From: Deltaproteobacteria bacterium
GTDB lineage: Bacteria > Desulfobacterota_B > Binatia > UBA9968
NCBI GenBank assembly: GCA_005879255.1
Contig: VBKY01000044.1
Location: 1 to 30,047 of the forward strand
Length of the DNA stretch: 30,047 bases
Direction of reading: 5' to 3'
Shown: positions 8,468 to 16,062 of the stretch, in pieces
Layout of the letters: each line of letters begins with the position of its first letter
Numbering within the stretch: the stretch's first letter is position 1
Made by a program: the position numbers and the translations under genes
The notes under the pieces: generated by a model
The model's database searches: none
The model's input: the letters and a program-made list of their open reading frames with translations, nothing else
What the model was told of the DNA's origin: nothing

Positions 8468-8827
8468 AATAAACCGCGAAAGGGCGCAGATATTAATCGA
8501 TGAAATCGCGGCCGGCTGCCTGGCCGATCGGCAGGGGAAGGTTAGCTTTGATATCGGTCCGGTGCAGCATTGAAGTCGAACTTACCGTCGTCGACACGAC
8601 GACACAAATCGATAGTGGATCGAAGTACAAACCCTATCCGCTTTTATCAGAGGTTAAGGGATCGGTAAGTGCAATGTCAACGCTTAGCCCGGGAGATTTT
8701 TGAGGCGCTGAGATGACGCCGGAACAGAAGGAGCAAGATTGCGTTAATGTTCGGTAAAATCCAATAAAAAGGGGCGGAAACCGGTTGAGTGGTGCGAAAA
8801 GCTTCCACCCAAAGCCAATAAAGGGTT
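8468..8827. other. Intergenic stretch without a supportable gene
   Basis: About 360 bases between the start of the Wzz-like gene and the end of a possible gene remnant. A 67-codon frame at 8500-8703 on the plus strand lacks a ribosome-binding site and recognisable protein character. No hairpin terminator or repeat was seen. The promoter of the Wzz-like gene presumably lies at its left end, but I cannot place it. Confidence 0.5.
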
Positions 8828-8905
8828 TCAGTCGACGACGAGAGTCAAAGACTTGTCGATTGATTGGCCGAGTAGGTCGGTCACGCGAACGGTCAGAGTT
8901 TTTTC
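8828..8905 (-). pseudogene. Possible C-terminal remnant of an Ig-like-domain gene
   Basis: Directly after the stop of the LLM oxidoreductase, in another frame, 24 codons read KTLTVRVTDLLGQS then IDKSLTLVVD and stop. This is the pattern of the last two strands of a cadherin or Ig-like (He_PIG-type) repeat at the end of a secreted protein. Upstream, the same frame runs under the oxidoreductase gene and has no such character, so if this is a remnant its body has been lost or replaced. It may be coincidence. Confidence 0.3.
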
Positions 8906-8907
8906 GA

Positions 8908-9783
8908 CTAGCTCACGCGCGCCGCGATTTCCGCGAGCCGGTCCATCTGGTCCAAATCTTCGACGCAGGGACGCAGGATGAATTCGTCGACGCCCATGTC
9001 GGCCTGACGTTTGATCGCCTCTTCCACCGCTTCTCGCGAAGCTGGCACGGTACGCAGTCGCCGCGCGGCGAGCTCGGGATTGTAACCGTAGTTGGCGTTG
9101 ATGTAGCGCGTCGCGTGATCGGCTGCATTGGATCCGAGCGCAAAGTAGCTGGCGCCGACCCAGCGAGGTTTTCCTGGCCGGCCAGCTGCTTGCCATGCTT
9201 GCTCGATCTGCCGCCACATCTTGAGCAGGCTGTCCGGTTCGCCGCCACCCGGCGCCATGTAACCGTCGCCCCACGCCGCGATGCGCCGCACGATCGCCGG
9301 CACGTAACCGCCGATGAGCAGTTCCGGTCCGCTGCTAGCGCGCGACCGTGGACCGATCGGTCCAATTTCATTCGACAAAGACTCACCTGCCCACAGGCGA
9401 CGCAGAATCGGCAACTGTTCTTCCACTCGACGGCCCCGCCGATGAAAATCGAAACCGCTCGCGAGATAATCGTTCTCACGCACGCCGATACCGAGGCCAA
9501 ATGTGAGCCGTCCGCCGGAGAGCACATCGATGGTCGCCGCTTGCCGAGCGAGAAGCGTCGTCTCGCGCGTGGGTCCGATCACTACACTGGTCATCAACCG
9601 TATGCGCCGCGTCGCTCCGGCAGCCATCGCCAAGACTGAAAGCGGCTCGAGCGCTTGCGAGACGACGCGATCGGTGACGACCACACTGGAAAAAGGACCG
9701 CGATCCGCGCGAGTGGCCCATTCGAGCATCAATTCGCCGGAAGCTGACGGTATACGGCTGGGTAATCCTAGTGCGATGCGCAT
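8908..9783 (-). CDS. LLM-class (luciferase-like) flavin or F420-dependent oxidoreductase
   Basis: A 291-residue TIM-barrel oxidoreductase of the bacterial luciferase-like superfamily, using FMN or F420; substrate unknown. Features are the N-terminal IALGLP strand, the conserved block RIRLMTSVVIGPTRETTLLA (61-80), ATIDVLSGGRLTFGLGIG (83-100) and the downstream RRVEEQLPILRRLW segment (118-131), all in the usual order. The C-terminal part has GVDEFILRP, the final barrel strand. Length is typical. The start at 9783 is well supported by TTGGAGGT seven bases upstream. The C-terminal stop is immediately followed by a possible gene remnant. There is no adjacent flavin reductase or F420 gene, so the cofactor is undecided. 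It is a single-gene unit, divergent from the ABC exporter. Confidence 0.9.
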   Translation of the reverse strand: MRIALGLPSRIPSASGELMLEWATRADRGPFSSVVVTDRVVSQALEPLSVLAMAAGATRRIRLMTSVVIGPTRETTLLARQAATIDVLSGGRLTFGLGIGVRENDYLASGFDFHRRGRRVEEQLPILRRLWAGESLSNEIGPIGPRSRASSGPELLIGGYVPAIVRRIAAWGDGYMAPGGGEPDSLLKMWRQIEQAWQAAGRPGKPRWVGASYFALGSNAADHATRYINANYGYNPELAARRLRTVPASREAVEEAIKRQADMGVDEFILRPCVEDLDQMDRLAEIAARVS

Positions 9784-10040
9784 GAGACCTCCAATGACAG
9801 AAACCTCGACTACCGAAAGACGGTCGAATCGACGTTGACTTCAACTTACGGTCATAAGTTTGATTTACCGGCAAAGTATCGAGTGGCGGTGGGTTGTGTC
9901 AAACTTCCCCGACGAAGGAAGGATCGCCAGCACAAGAACCGTTTATCGTGTTATGTTGATGATCATCGCCGTTCCTGCTTTGGTCCTTTGATGCGCCGGG
10001 CGGCGAAACGACCCACTTCCGTTTCGGGAGGCTATCCGTG

Positions 10041-11861
10041 ATGCAGCAATTATTGCAGAAGTGGAAGGAAGTCCGAGAGTCGTTCACCCATACTCCCAAG
10101 GCGGTGCGGCTCGTTTGGCAAGCCAACCGCTCGGCCACTGTGGGCCTGGCCTTTCTTACTCTAGCGGGCGCGCTCCTGCCGGCGACTCAAGCGTGGGTGG
10201 GCAAGCTGATCGTGGACGGCGTGGTGGCCTCGATCCAGGGTGGACATAATGACGCACAGATCAGGACGGTTTTTTTCTATCTGATTATCGAGTTATTTCT
10301 CTTCCTGCTCGGCACCGCGCTCAACCACGCGCGCCGGCTGGTTCAGCAACTGATCCAACTCCAGCTCGCCAACCGCGTCCGCGGTGAGATCATTCGCAAG
10401 GCACTGACATTGGAGCTGGCTTTCTTCGAGCACCCCGATTATTACGACCGACTGCAAAATGCCCGCCGCGAGGGCAGCTACAAACCTGTAGAACTGATCA
10501 ACGACACATTCCAAATCGTCCAGAACGTGATCACGATGATCTCGTTTGCTGCGCTCTTTTTTCGCTTCAGCCCATGGCTCGTAGTGATTCTTTTGGCAAC
10601 GAGCTTTCCCGCATTCATTGCCGAGACCCGGTTTTCCGAACAAGGCTTTAGACTGCTCACCCGTCGGGCCCCCGAAACGCGACAGATCAATTACCTGGGG
10701 CGGCTGCTGACAGAAGATTCGGCGGCGAAAGAAATCAAACTCTTCAACCTCGGTGATACTCTGCTCGAGCGCTGCATGACCCTGTTCGATAAGTTCTTCC
10801 GGGAAGACAAATCACTCGCTGTCAGGCGTGCGGTCGTCGGCTTTAGTTTGGGGCTCATCGCGACGGCGGGATTTTACGGCTCCTACGCGTGGATCGTCTG
10901 GCATACCGTCCAGGGAACTATCTCGCTTGGAGACATGACGCTTTACCTGAGCATATTTCGCCAGGGCCAATCGACCTTTCAATCCATTCTCGCCGCCGTC
11001 GGCAGCATTTATGAGAACAATTTATTCATGGCCAACTACTTTGATTTTCTCGATTTGAAGCCGCAGATGCGCATCGGGACGCAACAGCAGAAGCTGCCGG
11101 TGCCGCTGCGCCGCGGCATTGAATTTCGTGGCATAGGATTTCGCTATCCGGAGAGCGAGGATTGGGCGCTGCGCGGTATCGACTTACATATTCGTCCGGG
11201 CGAGAAGATCGCTCTGGTGGGACATAACGGCGCGGGAAAAACGACAGTGATCAAACTGTTGAGCCGCCTCTACGATCCCACCGAGGGCGACATCCTGATC
11301 GACGGCGTCGACATTCGTGAGCTCGATCCGCTCGATCTCAGGCAAAAAATCGGCGTGATCTTTCAAGACTTCGTGCGCTATCACTTGCCGGTGAGCGAAA
11401 ACATCGGTTTCGGCCAGATCGAAGCGGCGCATCGGATGGATAAGATCGTCGAATCAGCACGCAAGAGCGGCGCTCATGCGATTATCGAGAATCTCCCGGA
11501 GGGTTACCAAACGATGCTCGGCCGCTGGTTTCGCGGCGGTCATGAACTCTCGATCGGCCAGTGGCAGAGAATTGCCCTCGCTCGCGCGTTCATGCGCGAT
11601 GCGGAAATACTGGTCTTGGACGAGCCCACGGCTTCGTTGGACGCCCAGACCGAATACGAAATCTTCCGTCACTTCCAAGAGCTCACCGAAGGGAAAATGG
11701 CGATCCTCATCTCGCATCGGTTTTCCACGGTGCGGATGGCCGACCGCATCGTCGTCATCCAGGGAGGGCGGATTGCGGAAAGTGGCAGTCATCAAGAGTT
11801 GCTGCGGCAGGAGGGTATCTATGCCGAGCTGTTCGGCATGCAGGCGGAAGGGTATCGTTAG
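10041..11861 (+). CDS. ABC exporter half-transporter (fused membrane and ATPase domains)
   Basis: A 606-residue type IV ABC exporter subunit with an N-terminal six-helix membrane domain (about residues 30-330; hydrophobic stretches near 35-55, 78-95, 165-195 and 268-288) and a C-terminal ATPase. In the ATPase I see Walker A GHNGAGKTT (about 394-402), the Q-loop in IFQDF, the signature ELSIGQWQR, Walker B ILVLDEP with TASLD, and the switch histidine in ISHRFST. The signature has Ile in place of the first Gly of LSGGQ; the following WQRIALAR resembles peptide and lantibiotic-type exporters. It would act as a homodimer exporting a lipid, peptide or drug; the substrate is unknown. GGGAGG precedes the ATG at 10041, and a GTG at 10038 is an alternative start. 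No biosynthetic or precursor-peptide gene adjoins it. Confidence 0.92.
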   Translation: MQQLLQKWKEVRESFTHTPKAVRLVWQANRSATVGLAFLTLAGALLPATQAWVGKLIVDGVVASIQGGHNDAQIRTVFFYLIIELFLFLLGTALNHARRLVQQLIQLQLANRVRGEIIRKALTLELAFFEHPDYYDRLQNARREGSYKPVELINDTFQIVQNVITMISFAALFFRFSPWLVVILLATSFPAFIAETRFSEQGFRLLTRRAPETRQINYLGRLLTEDSAAKEIKLFNLGDTLLERCMTLFDKFFREDKSLAVRRAVVGFSLGLIATAGFYGSYAWIVWHTVQGTISLGDMTLYLSIFRQGQSTFQSILAAVGSIYENNLFMANYFDFLDLKPQMRIGTQQQKLPVPLRRGIEFRGIGFRYPESEDWALRGIDLHIRPGEKIALVGHNGAGKTTVIKLLSRLYDPTEGDILIDGVDIRELDPLDLRQKIGVIFQDFVRYHLPVSENIGFGQIEAAHRMDKIVESARKSGAHAIIENLPEGYQTMLGRWFRGGHELSIGQWQRIALARAFMRDAEILVLDEPTASLDAQTEYEIFRHFQELTEGKMAILISHRFSTVRMADRIVVIQGGRIAESGSHQELLRQEGIYAELFGMQAEGYR

Positions 11862-11959
11862 TTAGTGTGACAAAGAAATCTCTCTTCGCTGGACTTGCGA
11901 GCAGGAAGAATCTCTGCGTAAAGTGTCGCTGCACGAAATTCCGTGGCCGCGTAACCAAT

Positions 11960-11995
11960 GGTTCGAGCGGTTCAAATCGTTCCAGACGTTCCAAT
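11960..11995. repeat. Four-unit nonamer repeat (consensus NGTTCCAAT-like)
   Basis: Consecutive nine-base units GGTTCGAGC, GGTTCAAAT, CGTTCCAGA and CGTTCCAAT lie in the spacer before a binding-protein gene. A related array occurs at 20201-20245. The period of nine would be compatible with coding, but no protein feature is seen and the true start of the downstream gene is after it. Confidence 0.6.
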
Positions 11996-12044
11996 TGTGA
12001 AAGATATTCGAAGAGGCGACTGGCTTGTCCCAGGTGACGTGGCA

Positions 12045-13031
12045 ATGAATCGCCGGTGCTATTTTCTGTCCGCCTTCGTGGGGCTTTTCCTCATGCCAAT
12101 TTCCACGGGTTGGAGCGCTGAAGCATTTGGAGTGGGATTCCCCTCGCTTGCCACTGGTTTCGCGCCATCATGGGTGGCGGCCGACAAAGCGATCTGGAAA
12201 AAACACGGCCTCGACGTCGAATTGATTTTTTTGCGGGGCGGATCGCGCACTGTTTCAGCTCTGATCGGCGGCAGCGTCGATTTTATCATCGGCTCGGATC
12301 TTGGCGTGACCACGGCGATACTTCAGGGCGCGGCTCTCACCCGAGTAGGCGTGACGACCAATACTTTGGGATATTCGATGGTCACCCAACCCAACATCAA
12401 GACGCTTCGCGATCTCAAAGGAAAAGTAGTCGGCATCACTCCCGGGCGTGACGCCGCCTATGCCCGAGTCGTAAAGCTCTTGCGTGACAATGGTATGGAC
12501 GCGAATAAAGACGTTAGCTTTCTTTCCGTCGGCGACGGCGGCCCGGCGGCGAGAGTGGCGGCGCTATCCAGCGGCGTCATCCATGCGACGATGTTTACGC
12601 CGCCCTCGGATATGATCTCCGAGAAAGCGGGCATGCGCATTCTCACAAAAATCGACGTGGCAAACGGCGGCGGCGGCGGCTTGGATACGTCAACCGCCAT
12701 TTTGCAGAAAAGCAGGTCGCAAGTTTTGCGCTTTCTGCGCGGCTACATGGAAGCTATTCAATACCTGAAATTTCACAAGGACGAGAGCCTAAAAATATTT
12801 TCCAAGTATGTGCGCAATCCGGATTTGGCCATCATGGCCTATCTTTACGAGGAGATCTCGAGCCGCGTTGAAAGTGGACTGCGCCCGCAAGCCGAAGCGG
12901 TTCGCGCTTTGTTGGATCTAGCGGCGCAGGATTTTCCGCAGGCCAAGCGTTTGACCGAAAAGGACAACTGGGATCTGAGTCTGATCGACGAGATCCAAAA
13001 GTCCGGCTTCTTGGATCAACTTCACCGATAA
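12045..13031 (+). CDS. NMT1-like ABC-type substrate-binding protein
   Basis: A 328-residue periplasmic binding protein of the NMT1/SsuA class. The start chosen is the ATG at 12045, with AGGTGA seven bases before it, giving MNRRCYFLSAFVG and a signal peptide ending near GWSAEA. A longer in-frame reading from 11958 would run through a nonamer repeat and lacks a ribosome-binding site. Motifs are FAPSWVAADKAIWKKHGLDV (lobe 1), GGSVDFIIGSD, IKTLRDLKGKVVGITPG at about residues 114-130, and a C-terminal FPQAKRL segment seen in its relatives. It lies 100 bases before another NMT1-like gene in the same direction. No importer membrane genes are present. The ligand is unknown. It is more distant from the 1-999 protein than the 13131-14138 protein is. 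Confidence 0.9.
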   Translation: MNRRCYFLSAFVGLFLMPISTGWSAEAFGVGFPSLATGFAPSWVAADKAIWKKHGLDVELIFLRGGSRTVSALIGGSVDFIIGSDLGVTTAILQGAALTRVGVTTNTLGYSMVTQPNIKTLRDLKGKVVGITPGRDAAYARVVKLLRDNGMDANKDVSFLSVGDGGPAARVAALSSGVIHATMFTPPSDMISEKAGMRILTKIDVANGGGGGLDTSTAILQKSRSQVLRFLRGYMEAIQYLKFHKDESLKIFSKYVRNPDLAIMAYLYEEISSRVESGLRPQAEAVRALLDLAAQDFPQAKRLTEKDNWDLSLIDEIQKSGFLDQLHR

Positions 13032-13130
13032 TCGCGAAGCCAGCCTCACGTCGCTTGGGTTTCATTGACTGGAATCAATCTAGGTGGTAACCGGACTCAT
13101 CTAAATTTCGTCCGGAGAAAGGAGTCCCGC

Positions 13131-14138
13131 ATGCTCGGCAACAGGCTTTTACTGATCGCAGCGTGTTTCTTTGCGCCGTTGATCGCTTGCGCCTCCTTCG
13201 GCCACGCTGCCGCTCCAGCCGAAAGTTTTACCATCGGTTACTCATCCTTTTCCGGCCACTACGTGCCGCTGTGGATTGCCGTGGAAGATCGACTTGGAAA
13301 AAAATACGGGTTGGAGCTCAAGGCCGTCTACGCGGGGCGGTTGCGACCCCAGCAGTTGCTGATCAGCGGGGAGGCGCCCTTGGTCGTCGCGACGGGAACC
13401 GGGGCTTTAACTTCCCATGTTCTTGGAGTGAACGATCAAGTCATTATTCTGACCTTCGTGAATCGGGTCGCAGGGGTGATCGTTACAAAGCCCGAGATTA
13501 AAAGCGCCGAGGATCTAAAAGGCAAGGTCATCGGCACGGGGCGTCCCGGCGCATTGGCCGACACGATGGTGCGCTACGTTCTGCGCAGCAAATTGAATCT
13601 CCTGCCCGACCGCGACGTCAAGCTCTTGCCGATGGGCGAGCCCGCGCTCGCTTTGCAGGCCATGGAGCGAGGCGTCGTCGACGCGGCGTCCTTTTCCGGC
13701 CCGCAGGCTCTGATGGCCAAGAAAATGGGATTCCGGGAATTGGTCAGCTATGAGAAACTCGGCATCGTATATCCCTACAACACCGTCACGGCGCTTCGGC
13801 AAACCGTCAGCAAGAACGCAGAACTCTTGGAGCGGGTTTTGAAAGCGATCATCGAGGGAATTTTTGTCTTTAAAACAAACAAAGAAAAGAGCATTGCCGT
13901 GTGGCGCAAATACTTGCGCGGCGCAACCGACGACGTCATGGAGGAATCCTATCAATCTACCGTCGGTGAATTGGAACACGTGCCGATCCCTTCGTTGCCA
14001 GTGATCAAAAGCGGTTTGGACATTCTTTCGCTGCAATATCCCCAAGCCAAACAAACAGATCCCAACCTGATTATCGATGCGACAATCGTTCGACGGATCG
14101 AGCAGAGCGGTTTTATCGACGCGCTTTACAAGAAATGA
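13131..14138 (+). CDS. NMT1-like substrate-binding protein, close paralogue of the 1-999 gene
   Basis: A 335-residue periplasmic binding protein. The start is the ATG at 13131, preceded by GAAAGGAG; the longer frame from 13065 is rejected because it has no ribosome-binding site and breaks the signal peptide. The N-terminus is strongly hydrophobic and contains LIAC, which fits a lipobox (lipidated Cys near residue 19), as well as a later AHAA-like cleavage site, so lipoprotein and soluble forms are both possible. The mature protein matches the 1-999 product along its full length: FTIGYSSFSGHYVPLWIAVE, YAGRLRPQQLL, EDLKGKVIGTGRPG and LQYPQAKQTDPNLI. The two genes are about 12 kb apart with other binding proteins between, suggesting duplication with dispersal. 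It is followed 94 bases later by a glutathione S-transferase gene. Confidence 0.9.
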   Translation: MLGNRLLLIAACFFAPLIACASFGHAAAPAESFTIGYSSFSGHYVPLWIAVEDRLGKKYGLELKAVYAGRLRPQQLLISGEAPLVVATGTGALTSHVLGVNDQVIILTFVNRVAGVIVTKPEIKSAEDLKGKVIGTGRPGALADTMVRYVLRSKLNLLPDRDVKLLPMGEPALALQAMERGVVDAASFSGPQALMAKKMGFRELVSYEKLGIVYPYNTVTALRQTVSKNAELLERVLKAIIEGIFVFKTNKEKSIAVWRKYLRGATDDVMEESYQSTVGELEHVPIPSLPVIKSGLDILSLQYPQAKQTDPNLIIDATIVRRIEQSGFIDALYKK

Positions 14139-14232
14139 AGACAAGCTCATCATGACCTTGAGCGCCGTTGCGGCTGAAAGTTAATAAACCCACTAGTCGG
14201 ATTAACAGGTAATAAATTGAAAAGGTGTACGG

Positions 14233-14898
14233 ATGGCAATCAAACTCTACTGGGGCAGCGGCAGCCCGTTTGCCTGGCGCGTGATGTTGACGCTGGAAGT
14301 CAAAGGGCTCGCTTATGAGTCAAAGCTTTTGGAGTTTTCCAAAGGCGAACATAAGGCGGCAGATTATTTGCGGCTTAATCCGCGCGGCAAGGTGCCGACC
14401 CTGCAAGACGACGACTTTGTCTTGTACGAGTCGCTCGCGATCATGATGTATTTGGATCGCCGCTATCCCGAGCCGCCCATCTTCGGCAGTACAACCCAAG
14501 AGGCAGGTCTGATCTGGCGCTCGATTTGTGAAACGGAGTCATATCTCGTCGATGCCGCAAATAAGCTCGTGCGTCCGATATTTTTTGGCAAGGGTCTGGA
14601 TAACATCGAGGAAATCCAGCAGGCAGCCAGGACCGTGCGCGAGGAGCTTAAGACTCTCGATAATCGACTGACTCATGCTCGCTGGCTAGTGGGCGATAAA
14701 CTTTCGGCCGCCGATATCAGCGTCTTCCCGTTGACTCAACTGATTCTGCGAGCTGCCAATAAAGAGGCAGCTGTGCCGCTGAACTTGATGCTTCTGCCAC
14801 TCGATCGGACGTATCCATACATCGCGTCTTGGATTCAGCGGATCGAAGCGCTGCCGCGTTACGAGCGTACTTATCCGCCGCACTGGAAAACACAGTGA
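14233..14898 (+). CDS. Glutathione S-transferase
   Basis: A 221-residue soluble cytoplasmic GST. The thioredoxin-like N-terminal domain is at residues 1-80: IKLYWGSGSPFAWRV carries the candidate catalytic Ser/Gly loop (around residues 9-11), NPRGKVPTL gives the cis-proline (Pro55), and LYESLAIMMYL supplies the glutathione-contacting Glu66-Ser67 pair. The all-helical C-terminal domain follows from about residue 90 and includes WLVGDKLSAADISVFPL, the conserved N-capping box region of GSTs. Length is standard. AAAAGGTG lies before the ATG at 14233. It probably conjugates or reduces electrophilic or aromatic substrates, in line with the ring-cleaving and oxygenase genes elsewhere in the window, but the substrate is not determined. 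Confidence 0.93.
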   Translation: MAIKLYWGSGSPFAWRVMLTLEVKGLAYESKLLEFSKGEHKAADYLRLNPRGKVPTLQDDDFVLYESLAIMMYLDRRYPEPPIFGSTTQEAGLIWRSICETESYLVDAANKLVRPIFFGKGLDNIEEIQQAARTVREELKTLDNRLTHARWLVGDKLSAADISVFPLTQLILRAANKEAAVPLNLMLLPLDRTYPYIASWIQRIEALPRYERTYPPHWKTQ

Positions 14899-15060
14899 CG
14901 TTGGTGGATTTTGCGATTAGTACGTCGCCTATTTAGCGAGCCCACCGGTGGGGCGATGTATTAGGAAACAAAAACCGATAACGGTCGCTCATTCTGTGTC
15001 TCGGCTTTTGCTCAATGCCCCGCCCATTCCACTTGAACGCCAGCGAATATCACGCATCAC

Positions 15061-15249
15061 TCAAGGAATGAGAGCTAGGGCCAAATCTCTAACGTGCCGC
15101 GCATGAGCAATACCGTTTTGAAAACGGTCTTTTGCGGCTTGCTCCGCGTCGGGACTGCCCTGGGCAGAAGTGAATGCGCTAAAAAACACTTTGAATACCG
15201 TTTCGACGGTTTCGGCATAGGCCCGGTTGATCGATTCTTGTTCCGTCAT
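15061..15249 (-). CDS. Small hypothetical protein, 62 residues
   Basis: A 62-residue acidic helical protein beginning MTEQESINRAYAETVETVFK, with a second charged part AAKDRFQNGIAHARHVRDLA. GGGAGAG is six bases before the ATG on the minus strand, which supports translation. No signal peptide, membrane segment or cysteine is seen; two amphipathic helices are likely. I do not recognise a family. It stands alone, convergent with the glutathione S-transferase gene and about 330 bases downstream of the small lipoprotein gene in the same direction, with a terminator-like hairpin between them. Confidence 0.6.
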   Translation of the reverse strand: MTEQESINRAYAETVETVFKVFFSAFTSAQGSPDAEQAAKDRFQNGIAHARHVRDLALALIP

Positions 15250-15470
15250 GCGATCTCTCCCTTGTCTCTAAAAAATGTTCGCCGAGTGGATCGTCTCGCA
15301 CAGTAACATTGGCAGAGTGTGCCGGCCAAGAACTAAAAATTTGTCGTAAGCACAGACAGGTAATCGAGAGACAACGTGGTTGGGCTGGCTGCCGATCGAA
15401 GCGGGCGATCAACCGGATCGGATAGAAAGTTTGACTCGGTGGTCCGATGTTTTAGCAGGAAAAAGATGGG

Positions 15471-15498
15471 AAAAGGGGATAAACAACATCCCCTTTTT
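15471..15498. terminator. Strong hairpin terminator, usable in both directions
   Basis: AAAAGGGGAT and ATCCCCTTTT form a perfect ten-base-pair stem around the loop AAACAAC, with a T run on the plus strand and a T-rich flank on the minus strand. It lies about 85 bases after the stop of the small lipoprotein gene on the minus strand, which is probably the gene it ends. Confidence 0.75.
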
Positions 15499-15581
15499 CG
15501 TTACTAGAGGAAATGAGAACCGATTTAGCTGACGATTTTGAGTTTTCTTCGCGTGATGCCTATTGGCGCACGAGGTGTGAC

Positions 15582-15713
15582 TCAGTCCACTTTGTCTTTT
15601 TTAGACTCTCCTGACGATGACCCGCCGCCCTGTTGAGCCACCTCAGGACATCCGGCAAGTGCCAGGAGCGATACCAGCAAAACCGCGCAGCAAATTCTCT
15701 TCATTATCGTCAT
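15582..15713 (-). CDS. Small lipoprotein, 43 residues
   Basis: On the minus strand an ATG at 15713 opens a 43-codon frame: MTIMKRICCAVLLVSLLALA followed by GCPEVAQQ, a GGGSSSG linker and the charged end SKKDKVD. Residues LALAGC form a textbook lipobox with Cys22 as the lipidation site, so the mature product would be a 22-residue peptide anchored by lipid. GAGGGAGGG lies seven bases before the start; a second ATG at codon 4 is too far from it. A hairpin terminator follows the gene. It is divergent from the sensor kinase at 16063, across a spacer full of inverted repeats, so it could be a target or partner of that system (inference). No known family is recognised. Confidence 0.75.
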   Translation of the reverse strand: MTIMKRICCAVLLVSLLALAGCPEVAQQGGGSSSGESKKDKVD

Positions 15714-15793
15714 TGATAGCCCTCCCTCTTAGAGTTTGTCGAACATGTTGACCAGCATGTCCGCTGCTGGTGGTGCCGCAATTGCGATGCCAT

Positions 15794-15972
15794 CGACACA
15801 GCGCTATATAGTGTCGACAAATCAATGAATTAGGCATATCGAATGACGTGGTGGATGTTGCAAGTTAACACGCCGTACTCGATAGCGCCAATCTCAACGA
15901 CGCAACTATCGAGTATGTTAAATTTTAGTGGGTCGTTGCAAAAATCGACATGCCGCGGCAAATTGCAACATC
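15794..15972. promoter_or_regulatory. Spacer with nested inverted repeats between lipoprotein and sensor-kinase genes
   Basis: Three exact inverted repeats are packed here: CGACAC (15794-15799) with GTGTCG (15811-15816); GATGTTGCAA (15854-15863) with TTGCAACATC (15963-15972); and, inside the latter, TACTCGATAG (15876-15885) with CTATCGAGTA (15906-15915). A further GTTGCAA lies at 15935-15941 and the palindrome TGCCGCGGCA at 15951-15960. The whole spacer, 15714-16062, has no supportable gene. The arrangement suits activator or repressor sites for the divergent genes, or a structured RNA. No convincing sigma-54 -24/-12 element was found. Confidence 0.5.
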
Positions 15973-16062
15973 GATTTGGTGGTATACACAGACGTATAAA
16001 CTTTTCATATTGCATCGAGGCTGCTTACTTGTAGTGACGACTGAAATGGATCGAGAGCTGCC

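Noticed and set aside
8500..8703. 67-codon plus-strand frame upstream of the Wzz-like gene
   Set aside because: No ribosome-binding site, no protein-like pattern and no known relatives; probably non-coding.
8785..9639. 284-codon plus-strand frame opposite the LLM oxidoreductase
   Set aside because: It lies antisense to a well-supported gene and has the Arg/Ser/His-rich composition of a shadow frame.
11958..12044. N-terminal extension of the binding protein starting at 12045
   Set aside because: It runs through a nonamer repeat, lacks a ribosome-binding site and would bury the signal peptide.
14941..14952. Twelve-base perfect palindrome CCCACCGGTGGG after the GST gene
   Set aside because: No loop and no T tract, so not a terminator; a single palindrome of this size gives no basis for a function.
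15841..15972. Integron attC-like site in the nested inverted repeats
   Set aside because: The required GTTRRRY and RYYYAAC core sites are not present at the ends, and no cassette structure is seen.
15843..16034. 63-codon plus-strand frame in the kinase upstream spacer
   Set aside because: It spans the inverted repeats, has no ribosome-binding site and has no recognisable features.
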